Assembly (NCBI GenBank): GCA_005223185.1
Contig: NJBN01000001.1
Span: 567,365-631,364 of the forward strand
Length of the DNA: 64,000 nt
Direction: 5' to 3'
From: a candidate division LCP-89 bacterium B3_LCP
Lineage (GTDB): Bacteria > Electryoneota > B3-LCP
In this document: positions 9,782-19,106 of the stretch, one piece after another
Layout of the letters: every line of letters starts with the position of its first letter
How positions within the stretch are numbered: the first letter of the stretch is position 1
Translations under genes and position numbers: made by a program
The notes under the pieces: generated by a model
What the model saw: only the letters and a program-made list of their open reading frames with translations
Databases searched by the model: none
Told to the model about the DNA's origin: nothing

Positions 9782-9786
9782 GCGCC

Positions 9787-10830
9787 TTGTTACCTCGTTC
9801 CACCTCAAATGATTCCTTTTTAGTCATCCGTTTGAGTTCCCTGGGTGACGTTCTCCTCACAACACCGGCTCTGCGGTGCCTGCGTAAAACCTATCCCCAA
9901 TCACATATTGACGTCATTGTCCGTGAGCGTTATGTCGAACTCCTGCGAGGAAATCCCAACATCTCCTCGGTTATCCCCTTACCTGAACCCGCCGATCGGA
10001 AGACCATCCGAAACGTCGCCGAAACCATGGAATCGCGTTATGATACAGTTATAGATCTTCATACAGGATTCCGCAGTACGTATCTACGCAGGCTACTTAA
10101 ACCTGAAAGAGCTCTAATCTACCACAAACGCCGCTTGGTACGCTGGTTAAAGGTGAGATTAAAGCTGGATTTATACGGGGATGAATTCAGCGTCCCCCTC
10201 GCCTATTTGAAATGCCTGCAGCCTTTAAACGTGAAGGACGATAACCTGGGTATGGAATGGCAGGGAGCACTGCTTCAAAAGGATCAGTTCCTGGAAAAAG
10301 CCAAACTTGCATACCCGTCTGAAGTTCCCACTATAGCATTATGTCCCGGCGCATCTTTCGCCAGTAAACGCTGGCCCGTCGAAAACTGGTGCTCCCTTGC
10401 TGCCGAACTTTTAAAAGAGAACTTCAACCTGTGGATCATCGGCGACAACAGCGATAAAACTGCAGGTGATCAGATCAGGTCGGTCAATCCAGAGCATATC
10501 AACAATTTCTGTGGTTTATTGTCATTTGCTCAATCCGGAGCAGCTCTATCCCTGTGCAATCTGGCAATTACCCATGACGCAGGACCATCCCACATGGCTG
10601 CTGCGGTGAAAACGCCCCTGGTCGCCATCTTCGGATCGACGGTATTGCAGTTCGGCTTTCGCCCCTTTAGAATTCCTCACCGTATTGCAGAGGTAAACGT
10701 AACCTGTCGTCCCTGTTCCCACCTTGGATTCGACAGGTGCCCCAAAGATCATTTCCGCTGCATGAAGGACATAACCAGCGAACATGTTCTGCAACTGGTC
10801 AAAGATCTCCTCTCCGATATATCCCAGTAA
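9787..10830 (+). CDS. Glycosyltransferase family 9 (ADP-heptose:LPS heptosyltransferase-like)
   Basis: The 347-residue protein shows the GT9 hallmarks FLVIRLSSLGDVLLTTPALR at the N-terminus, a central PGASFASKRWPVENW, and the conserved donor-site region THDAGPSHMAAAVKTPLVAIFG. A Cys-rich C-terminal segment (CRPCSHLGFDRCPKDHFRC) is typical of the heptosyltransferase II branch. It would add heptose to lipopolysaccharide core at the inner membrane, which suggests that the outer membrane carries LPS. It starts at TTG five bases after the previous stop and is the last gene of the operon; the next gene has its own promoter. Confidence 0.85.
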   Translation: MLPRSTSNDSFLVIRLSSLGDVLLTTPALRCLRKTYPQSHIDVIVRERYVELLRGNPNISSVIPLPEPADRKTIRNVAETMESRYDTVIDLHTGFRSTYLRRLLKPERALIYHKRRLVRWLKVRLKLDLYGDEFSVPLAYLKCLQPLNVKDDNLGMEWQGALLQKDQFLEKAKLAYPSEVPTIALCPGASFASKRWPVENWCSLAAELLKENFNLWIIGDNSDKTAGDQIRSVNPEHINNFCGLLSFAQSGAALSLCNLAITHDAGPSHMAAAVKTPLVAIFGSTVLQFGFRPFRIPHRIAEVNVTCRPCSHLGFDRCPKDHFRCMKDITSEHVLQLVKDLLSDISQ

Positions 10831-10905
10831 TAGTTCCGAAATATCAACTGTTTACATGTTTGTTACTACCAGAGTGGTAATTTTTGCTTTCCTTTTATAT
10901 TTCGC

Positions 10906-10934
10906 TTGCATATTCGTGAAAATTTTATTATATT
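10906..10934 (+). promoter_or_regulatory. Housekeeping-type promoter for the first transglutaminase gene
   Basis: TTGCAT (10906-10911), a 17-base spacer and TATATT (10929-10934) lie 45 bases before the start codon. The arrangement matches several other promoters in this window. AAGAGG at 10967-10972 is the ribosome binding site. Confidence 0.65.
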
Positions 10935-10978
10935 ATCTTAAAATTCTTCAATTATGATTTGTCGATAAGAGGAATATC

Positions 10979-13591
10979 ATGAAAAATCATTCTAACCTGA
11001 AAACTACGCTGATTATTTCAATTCTGCTTATAATCGGTATCCCCCATTTGGCGTCTTCACAACAAGGGGCAACAGGAATAGATCCTAATGTCGGATCTGG
11101 TCCCATCATCGACGATCCAGCCACCATCAGAACGGCTGAGATCACACCAGAAGTACCATTCCAGCCGACACCCGCAGCCATAACCGATGACTGGGTACTC
11201 ATATCATCCGATTCCATCTCATTTTTCATACCTGAGGGTGAACATTTCGCTATAATGTATGATCCTCAAACCGAAGAGTTATCCTTCCAGGATCCAAACC
11301 CGGATCTTTCTGCCACACAAATGGCAGCGATAGAGCGCGCACCTCGGTGGCTGCGTGCGGATCTTTACGATAATTTCCGCCGTTTCGATTATCCCATCAT
11401 CGCTGATTGGGTAGCTGATGAGATATTAAATGCCCCCGACCCCTATGTGGATGAAGTCGCTTTTCAAGCTGCTCATATCGCTCCCGGAGTGCTCGGTGGG
11501 AATACCTACCTGCAGTTGTTACTGGAAAACAGCCAGTGGGTTTACGAAATTGACAGTTCCTTAAATTACGTGGAATTAGTTGACTATGGCGTTTCTAACG
11601 ATGATGATTACTGGACGACCGCCGTTTACACCACCATAGAAGAAGGAGGCGACACCATCCAGGTTGAAGTGGATCGCGAAATCTACTACTGGTACGTGCT
11701 GCATCCAAAACTGTCTGATGAAATGCCTACCTACATAAATCCGGAAACAGGCTACCCGGCTGATCCGCCTGTGGGTGTGTTCTGGAGGGATTACTTATGG
11801 CATCACGCTGACCCCGGATACCCTCTCTTCAGCGAACAGTTCGGCGATTGTGATTTCCTCTGGGCGCGTTCCACCGGACCCAATGATGCTATCGCCACTG
11901 CGAACCAATGGGTAAGCGATGTCATGAATTGGAATGTCGGCCCGGAACGACCTATTCAGCCGGTTCGGATTTATGCCCTGCATCAGGGATACTGCGGCGA
12001 ACACTCCGACATTCGCGGAGCAGCGGGTCGCGTAGCTCTAATCCCTTCTGTCTGCACCACTAATTTCTGTGAAGACCACGTCTGGAATGAATTCTGGGAG
12101 AGGGAATGGATTCACTGGGACGGCGGTTCCGTGAACACGCCTTTGATGTATGAAAATAGCTGGGGTAAAACGCTTTCTGCAGTGTTCAATTGGCGAGGTG
12201 ACGGCTCGGTCTGGACTGTAACCGAACGCTACAGCGAAGACGTCTGTACTTTGAACGTGATGGTCTATGATTCTTTAGGTAAACCCGCAGACAGCGAAAG
12301 GATTACCATCCAGAGCAACGCCTTGTGGGGCGGGATGTATTACGCCACCTGGGGTGTTACCAATTCTGAAGGAATAGTTACTTTCCTTTTAGGTGATGAC
12401 CAGAACTACTACCTGCGTATCGATGGACCTCTGGGCGCTTATCCCTTCAGTGGTGGATACGCCTGGGTGGTCGGCAGCACTCAGCCGGGAGCTGTGTATG
12501 ACTTCGAACACACTTTCGATGCTTACACACCCGATCTTGAAGTCTCCCAGGCACCCGATTATCCCAATCCGGATGAAGACTATCTGGTGGAGATAATTTA
12601 CGAATGTGAGTATGAAACCGAATACGCTACTTATTTCACCTACAATGATTTCGGTGATAAACAATTCCCGGGCTTGACGGACGTTTTCGTACTTAATGAC
12701 AGCAACTTCACCGCTCATGAAGCCTTCGATCCAGCTTTGGGTTTCGAAATATCCCACGATGTTTCTTCCGGTACGATCAGTTTCGTTCTGCCCACGGATA
12801 GCCCCTGGTACACTGTCTTCTCATCGCGGGAGCTTTCATTGACGCGACCTTGGATCAGCGGCGTCGTCAATGTCTATCGCAACACTCTGAATGACGTATC
12901 GGTAACGCTTACACCCTACAACCCGCCAGTTACGGTTCCTGCTTCAGGCGGTGACTTTGACTTCAACATAGCTCTGACCAATAACGAAGCAGTGCCCGTC
13001 ACCTACGACGCCTGGATCATGGTACAGCTTCCCGATGGTACCTGGATAGGCCCGGTTCTGGGACCTGTGAATCTCACTCAAGCAGGAGGAGCTACTTTGG
13101 AGCCTGATCGCACTCAGGTCGTTCCCGCCACTGCACCAGCAGGGACTTACACCTATGAAGCGCGGGTTGGTGCTTATCCTGATGAAGTCTGGAGTACTGA
13201 CAGCTTCACTTTCGAAAAGCTGACCACAGGTGACGGAATATACGCTGCAAACTGGGAGAACAGCGGTGAAGGATTCGATCAATGGTTTACGACAATGCCG
13301 ACGTCATCACCATCTGAACTTTCGCTGATGAGCGCTTTCCCCAATCCCTTCAATAACGAAACGGTAATCTCCTTCTCTCTACCTTCATCTGAAAGTGTCA
13401 GGATTACCATCTACAACCTGCTGGGACAGGAAGTCGCCACCCTCACTGATCAATTGTACGCTGGCGGTACGCACAACGTCCGCTGGGATGGACGAAATTA
13501 CCTCAATCAGGTTGTTACATCAGGGGTGTACTTGGTGAAGATGAGTGCAGGTAACACCAATACAGTTCAAAAAATATGCTTTGTGCAGTAG
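10979..13591 (+). CDS. Secreted transglutaminase-like protein with stalk domain and T9SS sorting tail
   Basis: The 870-residue protein begins with a signal peptide (about residues 1-27, ending LASSQ). The central part is a transglutaminase-fold domain with an apparent catalytic triad: Cys339 (in GYCGEHSD), His367 (in EDHVWNEFW) and Asp381 (in HWDGG). After a carboxypeptidase-regulatory-like region (about 430-510) comes the 105-residue stalk module shared with other proteins here (about 639-750, PVTVPASGGDFDFNIALTNN), then a T9SS sorting tail (about 776-870) with FPNPFNNETVISFSLP and SGVYLVKM. It is probably a surface or secreted protein that cleaves or cross-links peptides; proteolysis and amide transfer cannot be told apart. 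It has a paralogue immediately downstream. Confidence 0.83.
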   Translation: MKNHSNLKTTLIISILLIIGIPHLASSQQGATGIDPNVGSGPIIDDPATIRTAEITPEVPFQPTPAAITDDWVLISSDSISFFIPEGEHFAIMYDPQTEELSFQDPNPDLSATQMAAIERAPRWLRADLYDNFRRFDYPIIADWVADEILNAPDPYVDEVAFQAAHIAPGVLGGNTYLQLLLENSQWVYEIDSSLNYVELVDYGVSNDDDYWTTAVYTTIEEGGDTIQVEVDREIYYWYVLHPKLSDEMPTYINPETGYPADPPVGVFWRDYLWHHADPGYPLFSEQFGDCDFLWARSTGPNDAIATANQWVSDVMNWNVGPERPIQPVRIYALHQGYCGEHSDIRGAAGRVALIPSVCTTNFCEDHVWNEFWEREWIHWDGGSVNTPLMYENSWGKTLSAVFNWRGDGSVWTVTERYSEDVCTLNVMVYDSLGKPADSERITIQSNALWGGMYYATWGVTNSEGIVTFLLGDDQNYYLRIDGPLGAYPFSGGYAWVVGSTQPGAVYDFEHTFDAYTPDLEVSQAPDYPNPDEDYLVEIIYECEYETEYATYFTYNDFGDKQFPGLTDVFVLNDSNFTAHEAFDPALGFEISHDVSSGTISFVLPTDSPWYTVFSSRELSLTRPWISGVVNVYRNTLNDVSVTLTPYNPPVTVPASGGDFDFNIALTNNEAVPVTYDAWIMVQLPDGTWIGPVLGPVNLTQAGGATLEPDRTQVVPATAPAGTYTYEARVGAYPDEVWSTDSFTFEKLTTGDGIYAANWENSGEGFDQWFTTMPTSSPSELSLMSAFPNPFNNETVISFSLPSSESVRITIYNLLGQEVATLTDQLYAGGTHNVRWDGRNYLNQVVTSGVYLVKMSAGNTNTVQKICFVQ

Positions 13592-13649
13592 TTTTTCGCT
13601 GAAAGAGTCTGTACTAATAAGTTGAAAAATTCTTTTGATGTGAGTCGTC

Positions 13650-15881
13650 ATGGAACATAAAAACACTACGGTCAGATTGCTGCTTATTGCCAGCATCATG
13701 CTCTTCGCATGCACAAGTATGGCAGATGATCAGATAGGCGTTACCGGCATAGATCCCACCATTCCGGATCGACCGGTGATCCACCAGCCTGCCCGGATTG
13801 GATCACCCTTGCAGGTGGATCAATATAGGCATGTTGACTATCTGTCACCCTGGTTTGATCAGACCGACGACTGGGAATTGATCGCTTCCGATTCCTTCAG
13901 CGTGATGATACCAGCAGGAGATCATCTTGCCGTTTCCTTCGATCCGGGGACGGAAATCCTGCAAATCATTGATCCCACTGTAGAACTCACTGCCACCCAG
14001 ATGGCTGCCATCGAACGAGCTCCTGCATGGCTGAGGTCTGATCTGTACGACAACTTCCGCCGCTTTCTCTATCCTTTCCTGGCTGATTCTATGGCTTTAC
14101 GAATCCTGGGCGCACCGGACCCTTATGTGGATGAAGTGGCTTTTCAGGTGGCGCATATCGCTCCTACAACTCTGTGCGCTATGTACTATCAACTATTCTT
14201 AGAAAACGCTCAGTGGATCTACACAGCAGATAGTTCACTGAATTACGTGGAACTGATGGATTACGGTAACTCCAATGATGATGACTATTGGACCACCGCC
14301 CGCTACTCTGTCATTGAAGAGATCGGTGATACGGTGCAGGTAGAGATTGACCGGGAAATTTACTACTGGTATATCCTCCATCCCAAACTTTCCGACGAGT
14401 TCCCTACCTATATCTATCCCGAAAATGGCAATCCAGCGCAGCCTCCCTGGGGAGTTTTCTGGCGTGATTATTTGTGGAATCATGCCGATCCAGGCTATCC
14501 ACTCTTAAGTGAACAATTCGACGATTGTGATTTCCTGTGGGCACGCGGGACCGGTCCCAACGACGCCATAGGAACAGTCAACGGCTGGGTGGGGGATGTC
14601 ATGGCCTGGGGAGCTGGTCCCGAAAGACCCATTCAACCAGTAAGAATATACGTTCTTCATTGCGGAAACTGCGGTGAATATTCCGACATTCGAGCTGCCG
14701 CAGGACGTATTGCTCTCATTCCAACAGTATGCACGACAAACTTCTGCGAAGATCATGTGTGGAATGAATTCTGGGAGCGCGAGTGGATCCACTGGGATGG
14801 TGGTTCGGTGAACACGCCACTCATGTATGAGAATAGCTGGGGTAAAACCCTCTCAGCAGTTTTTAACTGGAGGGGAGATGGTTTTAACTGGAACGTAACT
14901 GACCGGTACAGCGAGGAATTCTGCACCCTGAATGTATCGGTTTATGATTCTGCCGGAAAACCCGCGGATGGTTATTCCATTACTGTAGAGAGCGATGCTC
15001 TCTGGGGAGGTTCATTTTACGCAACCTGGGCGGTAACCAACTCTCAGGGTGTAGCTTCTATCATTTTGGGAGATGACCAGAGCTTCATGCTGCGTTTAGA
15101 TGGTCCTTTAGGTGGTTATCCTTCCGTGGGCGGTTTGGTTTCCGTAATAACAGGCTCTCAGGCAGGCGCTGCCTACAATTGGGAACATACCATGTCCTCG
15201 GCATCTCCGAACTTAGGTGTGATGCAGATGATAGAACCTCCCAATCCTGATGACGATTATATGATGGAAATCACCTTTGACTGTGAATATGAATCCACCT
15301 ACGGCATGTTCTATGATAACAACGAATTCACTGAAAAGCTGACACCAGGTTACGTCGATTTCTTCTTCGCTGACGAGGAGAATTACAACGCCTATTGTGG
15401 ATTCCAACAAGCCTGGGTTGGAGGTCCCTTCGAAAACAGTTCATCAGGGGAATTCGATTTTGTGATACCGACATCTGAAGAATGGTACGGTGTCTTCTCT
15501 GCTCGTGAAGAATCGATCACCTGCCCCATGGTCAGCGGTACGGTTAATATTTACCGGTCTCTTCCTACTTCGGTTTCATGCGAAGATTATCCAACGCAAC
15601 CGCTTTCATTTGATATAAACGGCGTCTTCCCCAATCCCTTTAATAATGAGACGGTAATCTCCTTCTCTCTGCCTTCATCTGAAAGAATCAGGATTGCCAT
15701 CTACAACCTGCTGGGACAGGAAGTCGCCACCCTCACAGACCAAATTTACGCTGGCGGTATGTACAACGTCCGCTGGGATGGGAGAAACGATCTGGGGCAT
15801 ATGATTACCTCAGGGATCTATCTGGTCAGGATGAATTCCGAACACAATCAGGCGATACAGAAGATATGCTATATGCGGTAA
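13650..15881 (+). CDS. Secreted transglutaminase-like protein, paralogue of the preceding gene, T9SS sorting tail
   Basis: The 743-residue protein is collinear with its upstream neighbour, with long blocks of near identity such as TNFCEDHVWNEFWEREWIHW. It has a signal peptide (about 1-25), Cys341, His369 and Asp383 in place of the triad, and a T9SS tail from about residue 653 (FPNPFNNETVISFSLP, SGIYLVRM). It lacks the 105-residue stalk module of the first copy, which accounts for much of the length difference. The 58-base gap holds no clear promoter and only a weak ribosome binding site, so the pair is probably co-transcribed. This is a tandem duplication followed by loss or gain of the stalk. 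Confidence 0.82.
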   Translation: MEHKNTTVRLLLIASIMLFACTSMADDQIGVTGIDPTIPDRPVIHQPARIGSPLQVDQYRHVDYLSPWFDQTDDWELIASDSFSVMIPAGDHLAVSFDPGTEILQIIDPTVELTATQMAAIERAPAWLRSDLYDNFRRFLYPFLADSMALRILGAPDPYVDEVAFQVAHIAPTTLCAMYYQLFLENAQWIYTADSSLNYVELMDYGNSNDDDYWTTARYSVIEEIGDTVQVEIDREIYYWYILHPKLSDEFPTYIYPENGNPAQPPWGVFWRDYLWNHADPGYPLLSEQFDDCDFLWARGTGPNDAIGTVNGWVGDVMAWGAGPERPIQPVRIYVLHCGNCGEYSDIRAAAGRIALIPTVCTTNFCEDHVWNEFWEREWIHWDGGSVNTPLMYENSWGKTLSAVFNWRGDGFNWNVTDRYSEEFCTLNVSVYDSAGKPADGYSITVESDALWGGSFYATWAVTNSQGVASIILGDDQSFMLRLDGPLGGYPSVGGLVSVITGSQAGAAYNWEHTMSSASPNLGVMQMIEPPNPDDDYMMEITFDCEYESTYGMFYDNNEFTEKLTPGYVDFFFADEENYNAYCGFQQAWVGGPFENSSSGEFDFVIPTSEEWYGVFSAREESITCPMVSGTVNIYRSLPTSVSCEDYPTQPLSFDINGVFPNPFNNETVISFSLPSSERIRIAIYNLLGQEVATLTDQIYAGGMYNVRWDGRNDLGHMITSGIYLVRMNSEHNQAIQKICYMR

Positions 15882-16343
15882 TTCTGCGCTTATACCTGCA
15901 TAACCTAAAAAAAACCATAAAAGCTTATTTTTTACTTGTTTTCTACTTAATAAGGTATTAACTTACTGCACCTAACCAAACTTAATAACAATGCGATATC
16001 AAGCTTTCGAATCCACTTGAGGTATTACTGACCTCCAGTTTGGGAGTCTCCCTGGGATGACGGAACAGGGTTTCCAGGTGGATTTGAAGGTTTTGCCATG
16101 ATCCCCTGAAAATAAGTCCTGCCAAAGCGGCAACCTCCATATTCTACCCTTACCCTCTCCAATCATCCTAAAGCCCAAACCAATAATCAGAGCATTTGTG
16201 AATATTTCTCATTTCATATTTGAGAATTCATTCACAATGTGATTTGAACTCTTCAAGCAGATGCGCTCATCTGTAGTGGGTTTATCGCTACCAAATTACA
16301 GCACACATATATACAATCGTTAAATCAACGGAGGAGGTTGCAA
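15882..16343. other. Intergenic region without a recognised gene
   Basis: These 462 bases separate the transglutaminase pair from the ABC transporter operon. No coding stretch, strong hairpin terminator or promoter of the type seen elsewhere is evident. A GGAGGAGG ribosome binding site occupies the last bases before the next gene (16330-16337). Confidence 0.5.
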
Positions 16344-17474
16344 ATGAAAATCAAATCGTTGTTTCTTTTCACGTTGTACATGCTGCTACTATCATTCACG
16401 GTATGTATAGCCGGAGATGTTCCGGTTCTCAAGGTAGGTCACGTTGGGCACGATCATCATACCGCTCTTTACGTGGCGGCGCAGAATGGTGATATGTTCA
16501 AGAAGGATTATGGCATCTACCTGAAGGAAATTCGGAGTAAGAAGCTATATGAATTGTACGATGGTAATAAGCTGGTCTGTGAACTGGAATTGTACAAAGT
16601 GGGCGGTGGTTCCAAGATGCCCACTGCCATGGATCAGGGCATGTTCGACGTGGGATTCGGTGGTGTAGCTGCTGTGGCATTCCATGTGGACAAGGGACGT
16701 CCCATGAAGATCATATCACCTCTGCACAGTAAGGGTGATATGCTGGTTGTGGGGAATGACGTTCCGGTGAAAGACTGGGACGAATTTATCAAGTACACTA
16801 AGAACCGCGAGGAACCGCTAAAGGTGGGTTTTAAGGCTCCCAAAGCAATTGCACTGCTGATATTCCAGGGTGCCATGGATGAGGTGGGAATCACTTACTC
16901 GTACGACGTCAGTAAGCGCGACGTTAACGTCCACCTGATCAACATGAAAGGCGCCAAGCACATTAATCCCGGTCTTCTAAACGGTATTATTGATGCCTAC
17001 GTATGCAATAATCCCTTCTGTGCAATAGCTGAGGAGAAGAAACTGGGAACCTGCATCGCAGACTTGAATGATCTCCCACCGGGTCTCTGGAAGGATCACC
17101 CCTGCTGCATGATCTCGGCGATGGACGAAGTGATTAAAGAAAAACACGACCTGGTTGTCAGATTCTTAGAACTGATCATCATCGCCACGGACTACATGAA
17201 CGAAGACCAGAAAATCGCGGTAAAATCAGCTTCACAATGGATTGGTACTTCTATCGACGTGGAAGAAAGATCAATTCCCACATCCATGTACACAACTGAT
17301 CCTGATGATCAGGTTTGGCTCAATGGTGTTTACACCTGGGCGCATGCCATGGAAGAACTGGGTCACATTAAGGATCAACTGTTAGGAAAGTCAAATGAAG
17401 AAATCGACAGGCTCTTGCTCGACTTCTCACTCATTAAGGAAGCACGAAAAAACGTTGCCAAACGAAAGAAATAA
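16344..17474 (+). CDS. ABC transporter substrate-binding protein, NitT/TauT (SsuA-like) family
   Basis: The 376-residue protein has a signal peptide of about 22 residues and a type II periplasmic-binding fold of the nitrate/sulfonate/taurine class. The early VGHVGHDHHTALYVAAQNG aligns with the ligand-site region of that family. GGGSKMPTAMDQGMFDVGFGG and VGFKAPKAIALLIFQGAM follow. Unusual features are the His cluster GHDHH and a CC pair in DHPCCMIS. The ATG at 16344 has GGAGGAGG six bases upstream; a TTG two codons earlier is less likely. It is the first gene of a binding protein-permease-ATPase-barrel operon. The ligand is unknown; a sulfonate, nitrate-like anion or small organic is possible. 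Confidence 0.83.
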   Translation: MKIKSLFLFTLYMLLLSFTVCIAGDVPVLKVGHVGHDHHTALYVAAQNGDMFKKDYGIYLKEIRSKKLYELYDGNKLVCELELYKVGGGSKMPTAMDQGMFDVGFGGVAAVAFHVDKGRPMKIISPLHSKGDMLVVGNDVPVKDWDEFIKYTKNREEPLKVGFKAPKAIALLIFQGAMDEVGITYSYDVSKRDVNVHLINMKGAKHINPGLLNGIIDAYVCNNPFCAIAEEKKLGTCIADLNDLPPGLWKDHPCCMISAMDEVIKEKHDLVVRFLELIIIATDYMNEDQKIAVKSASQWIGTSIDVEERSIPTSMYTTDPDDQVWLNGVYTWAHAMEELGHIKDQLLGKSNEEIDRLLLDFSLIKEARKNVAKRKK

Positions 17475-18309
17475 TGCCGGTGCAAAGAGACTAACGGAGA
17501 CTGCGCAGGGCTTCATCCTTCCGCTGCTGTTCCTGATCTCTTGGGAACTCATCGCTATATGGATGGATAATCCCGCGCTGGTCCCTCGGCTGACTGCCGT
17601 GCTTTCGGTTTTACTGCATCCATTCACGGAACTGGTTGGTACCGGTTCTCTGATTTGGAATACAGTAGTATCGCTGGTTCGAGTACTATCAGGATTTGCG
17701 GTAGCTGTGGTGGTTTGTGTACCCTTAGGCATCTTTATGGGAACCTCCAAGTTCATCCACCGGCTGGTTAACCCCCTGGTGGAACTGTTCAGGCCATTGT
17801 GCCCAATCGCCTGGATACCATTTGCCATGGCGGTATTTAAAACCACCACCGTGCCGCAGCTTTTCGGGGTCAGATATTCCGATACCATCCTGGACAGCGT
17901 TCAGGTCGGCATGATCTTCATCATCTTCTGGGGAGGTCTTTTCCCCATCCTGCTGAACACCATCCATGGGGTAGCCGGAGTTCGCACTATCTGGCTGGAA
18001 ACGGCTCAAATGCTCAATGCTTCAAAGGTACAGACATTCAGGAAAGTTGTGCTTCCTGCTGCCTTGCCCGCTATCATGACCGGATTGCGTGTCGGTTTGG
18101 GGATAGCCTGGATGGTGATCATAGCAGCAGAGATGCTGCCCGGATCCGATTCCGGAATCGGCTACCTGATCATGTACTCTTATGAACTGGCAGAAATGCA
18201 GATTCTTGTTGCCTGCATGATAGTTATAGGATTAATGGGATTGGTTCTGAATAAAGGTCTGCAGATAATTTCGGATCGCGTGTCAAAATGGGAAGCTCTG
18301 GAGCGATAA
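17395..18309 (+). CDS. ABC transporter permease, SsuC/TauC family
   Basis: The protein is 304 residues from the ATG at 17395, which overlaps the binding-protein gene by 80 bases. A TTG at 17455 would shorten the overlap to 20 bases and remove a polar N-terminus of 20 residues, so it is a plausible true start. There are six predicted membrane segments. The BPD_transp_1 coupling loop is ETAQMLNASKVQTFRKVVLPAALPAI (given here in overlapping view: TAQMLNASKVQTFRKVVLPA). It ends one base before the ATPase gene and forms the transmembrane channel of the importer. Confidence 0.88.
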   Translation: MKKSTGSCSTSHSLRKHEKTLPNERNNAGAKRLTETAQGFILPLLFLISWELIAIWMDNPALVPRLTAVLSVLLHPFTELVGTGSLIWNTVVSLVRVLSGFAVAVVVCVPLGIFMGTSKFIHRLVNPLVELFRPLCPIAWIPFAMAVFKTTTVPQLFGVRYSDTILDSVQVGMIFIIFWGGLFPILLNTIHGVAGVRTIWLETAQMLNASKVQTFRKVVLPAALPAIMTGLRVGLGIAWMVIIAAEMLPGSDSGIGYLIMYSYELAEMQILVACMIVIGLMGLVLNKGLQIISDRVSKWEALER

Positions 18310-18310
18310 C

Positions 18311-19063
18311 ATGAAAGAATTTTCCATAAGCAGCGTCTCCAAGCTTTTCACTGCTTCACCAGACCGGGAAGTAATCGCCTTGGATGGAATTGACCTAAAG
18401 ATTAGGGCAGAGGAATTTGTCTGTATTCTAGGTCCTACTGGATGCGGCAAGACCACGTTACTGCGCATCATAGCTGGATTGGAGAACCCCACGTCCGGTC
18501 AAATTCTGCAGGATGGTGAATCGGTAAGCCATGCACATGAGTTCTGTACGCTGGTGTTCCAGCAGTATTCCCTGTTCCCCTGGCTGAATGTTCATGAAAA
18601 TGTCTCCTTCCCCATGGAGATGAAAGGGGTTTCCAGACAGGAAAGAACAATGAAAGCAAAGGAACTCCTGGAGCTGGTCGGTCTTACCGGTGTTGAAAAA
18701 GCACAAACCTATGAACTATCCGGAGGCATGCAGCAACGCGTCGCCATCGCCAGAGCACTGGCTCACGATCCGGAGATTCTGCTCATGGACGAACCATTCG
18801 GCGCTCTGGACGAACGTACCCGAAACCGACTGCAGAAAATACTGCTGGACATTTGGCAGAAGAAGTGCAAAACGGTCATCTTCGTAACGCATAACATCGA
18901 TGAAGCCATTTATCTGGCTGACCGGATAATAGTTATGACAACTGAACCGGGACGTATAGCTGAGGAACTCAAAGTGAACCTTCCCAGACCCCGGCAGAGA
19001 CTGGGGGAAGAGTTCACCAAACTTCATTTGAAGATCAGAAAAATACTGGAAGATTCTGCGTAA
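18311..19063 (+). CDS. ABC transporter ATPase, SsuB/TauB family
   Basis: This 250-residue nucleotide-binding subunit is complete: Walker A GPTGCGKTT (about residues 40-48), Q-loop LVFQQYSLFPWLNV, signature LSGGMQQRVAIARAL, Walker B ILLMDEPFGALDE, and the switch His in FVTHNIDEA. It powers the importer encoded by the two preceding genes from the cytoplasmic face. The gene starts one base after the permease stop. Confidence 0.93.
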   Translation: MKEFSISSVSKLFTASPDREVIALDGIDLKIRAEEFVCILGPTGCGKTTLLRIIAGLENPTSGQILQDGESVSHAHEFCTLVFQQYSLFPWLNVHENVSFPMEMKGVSRQERTMKAKELLELVGLTGVEKAQTYELSGGMQQRVAIARALAHDPEILLMDEPFGALDERTRNRLQKILLDIWQKKCKTVIFVTHNIDEAIYLADRIIVMTTEPGRIAEELKVNLPRPRQRLGEEFTKLHLKIRKILEDSA

Positions 19064-19106
19064 CAACATCTAAACCTACTCAAACATCTCATTAAGGAGG
19101 ATCACG

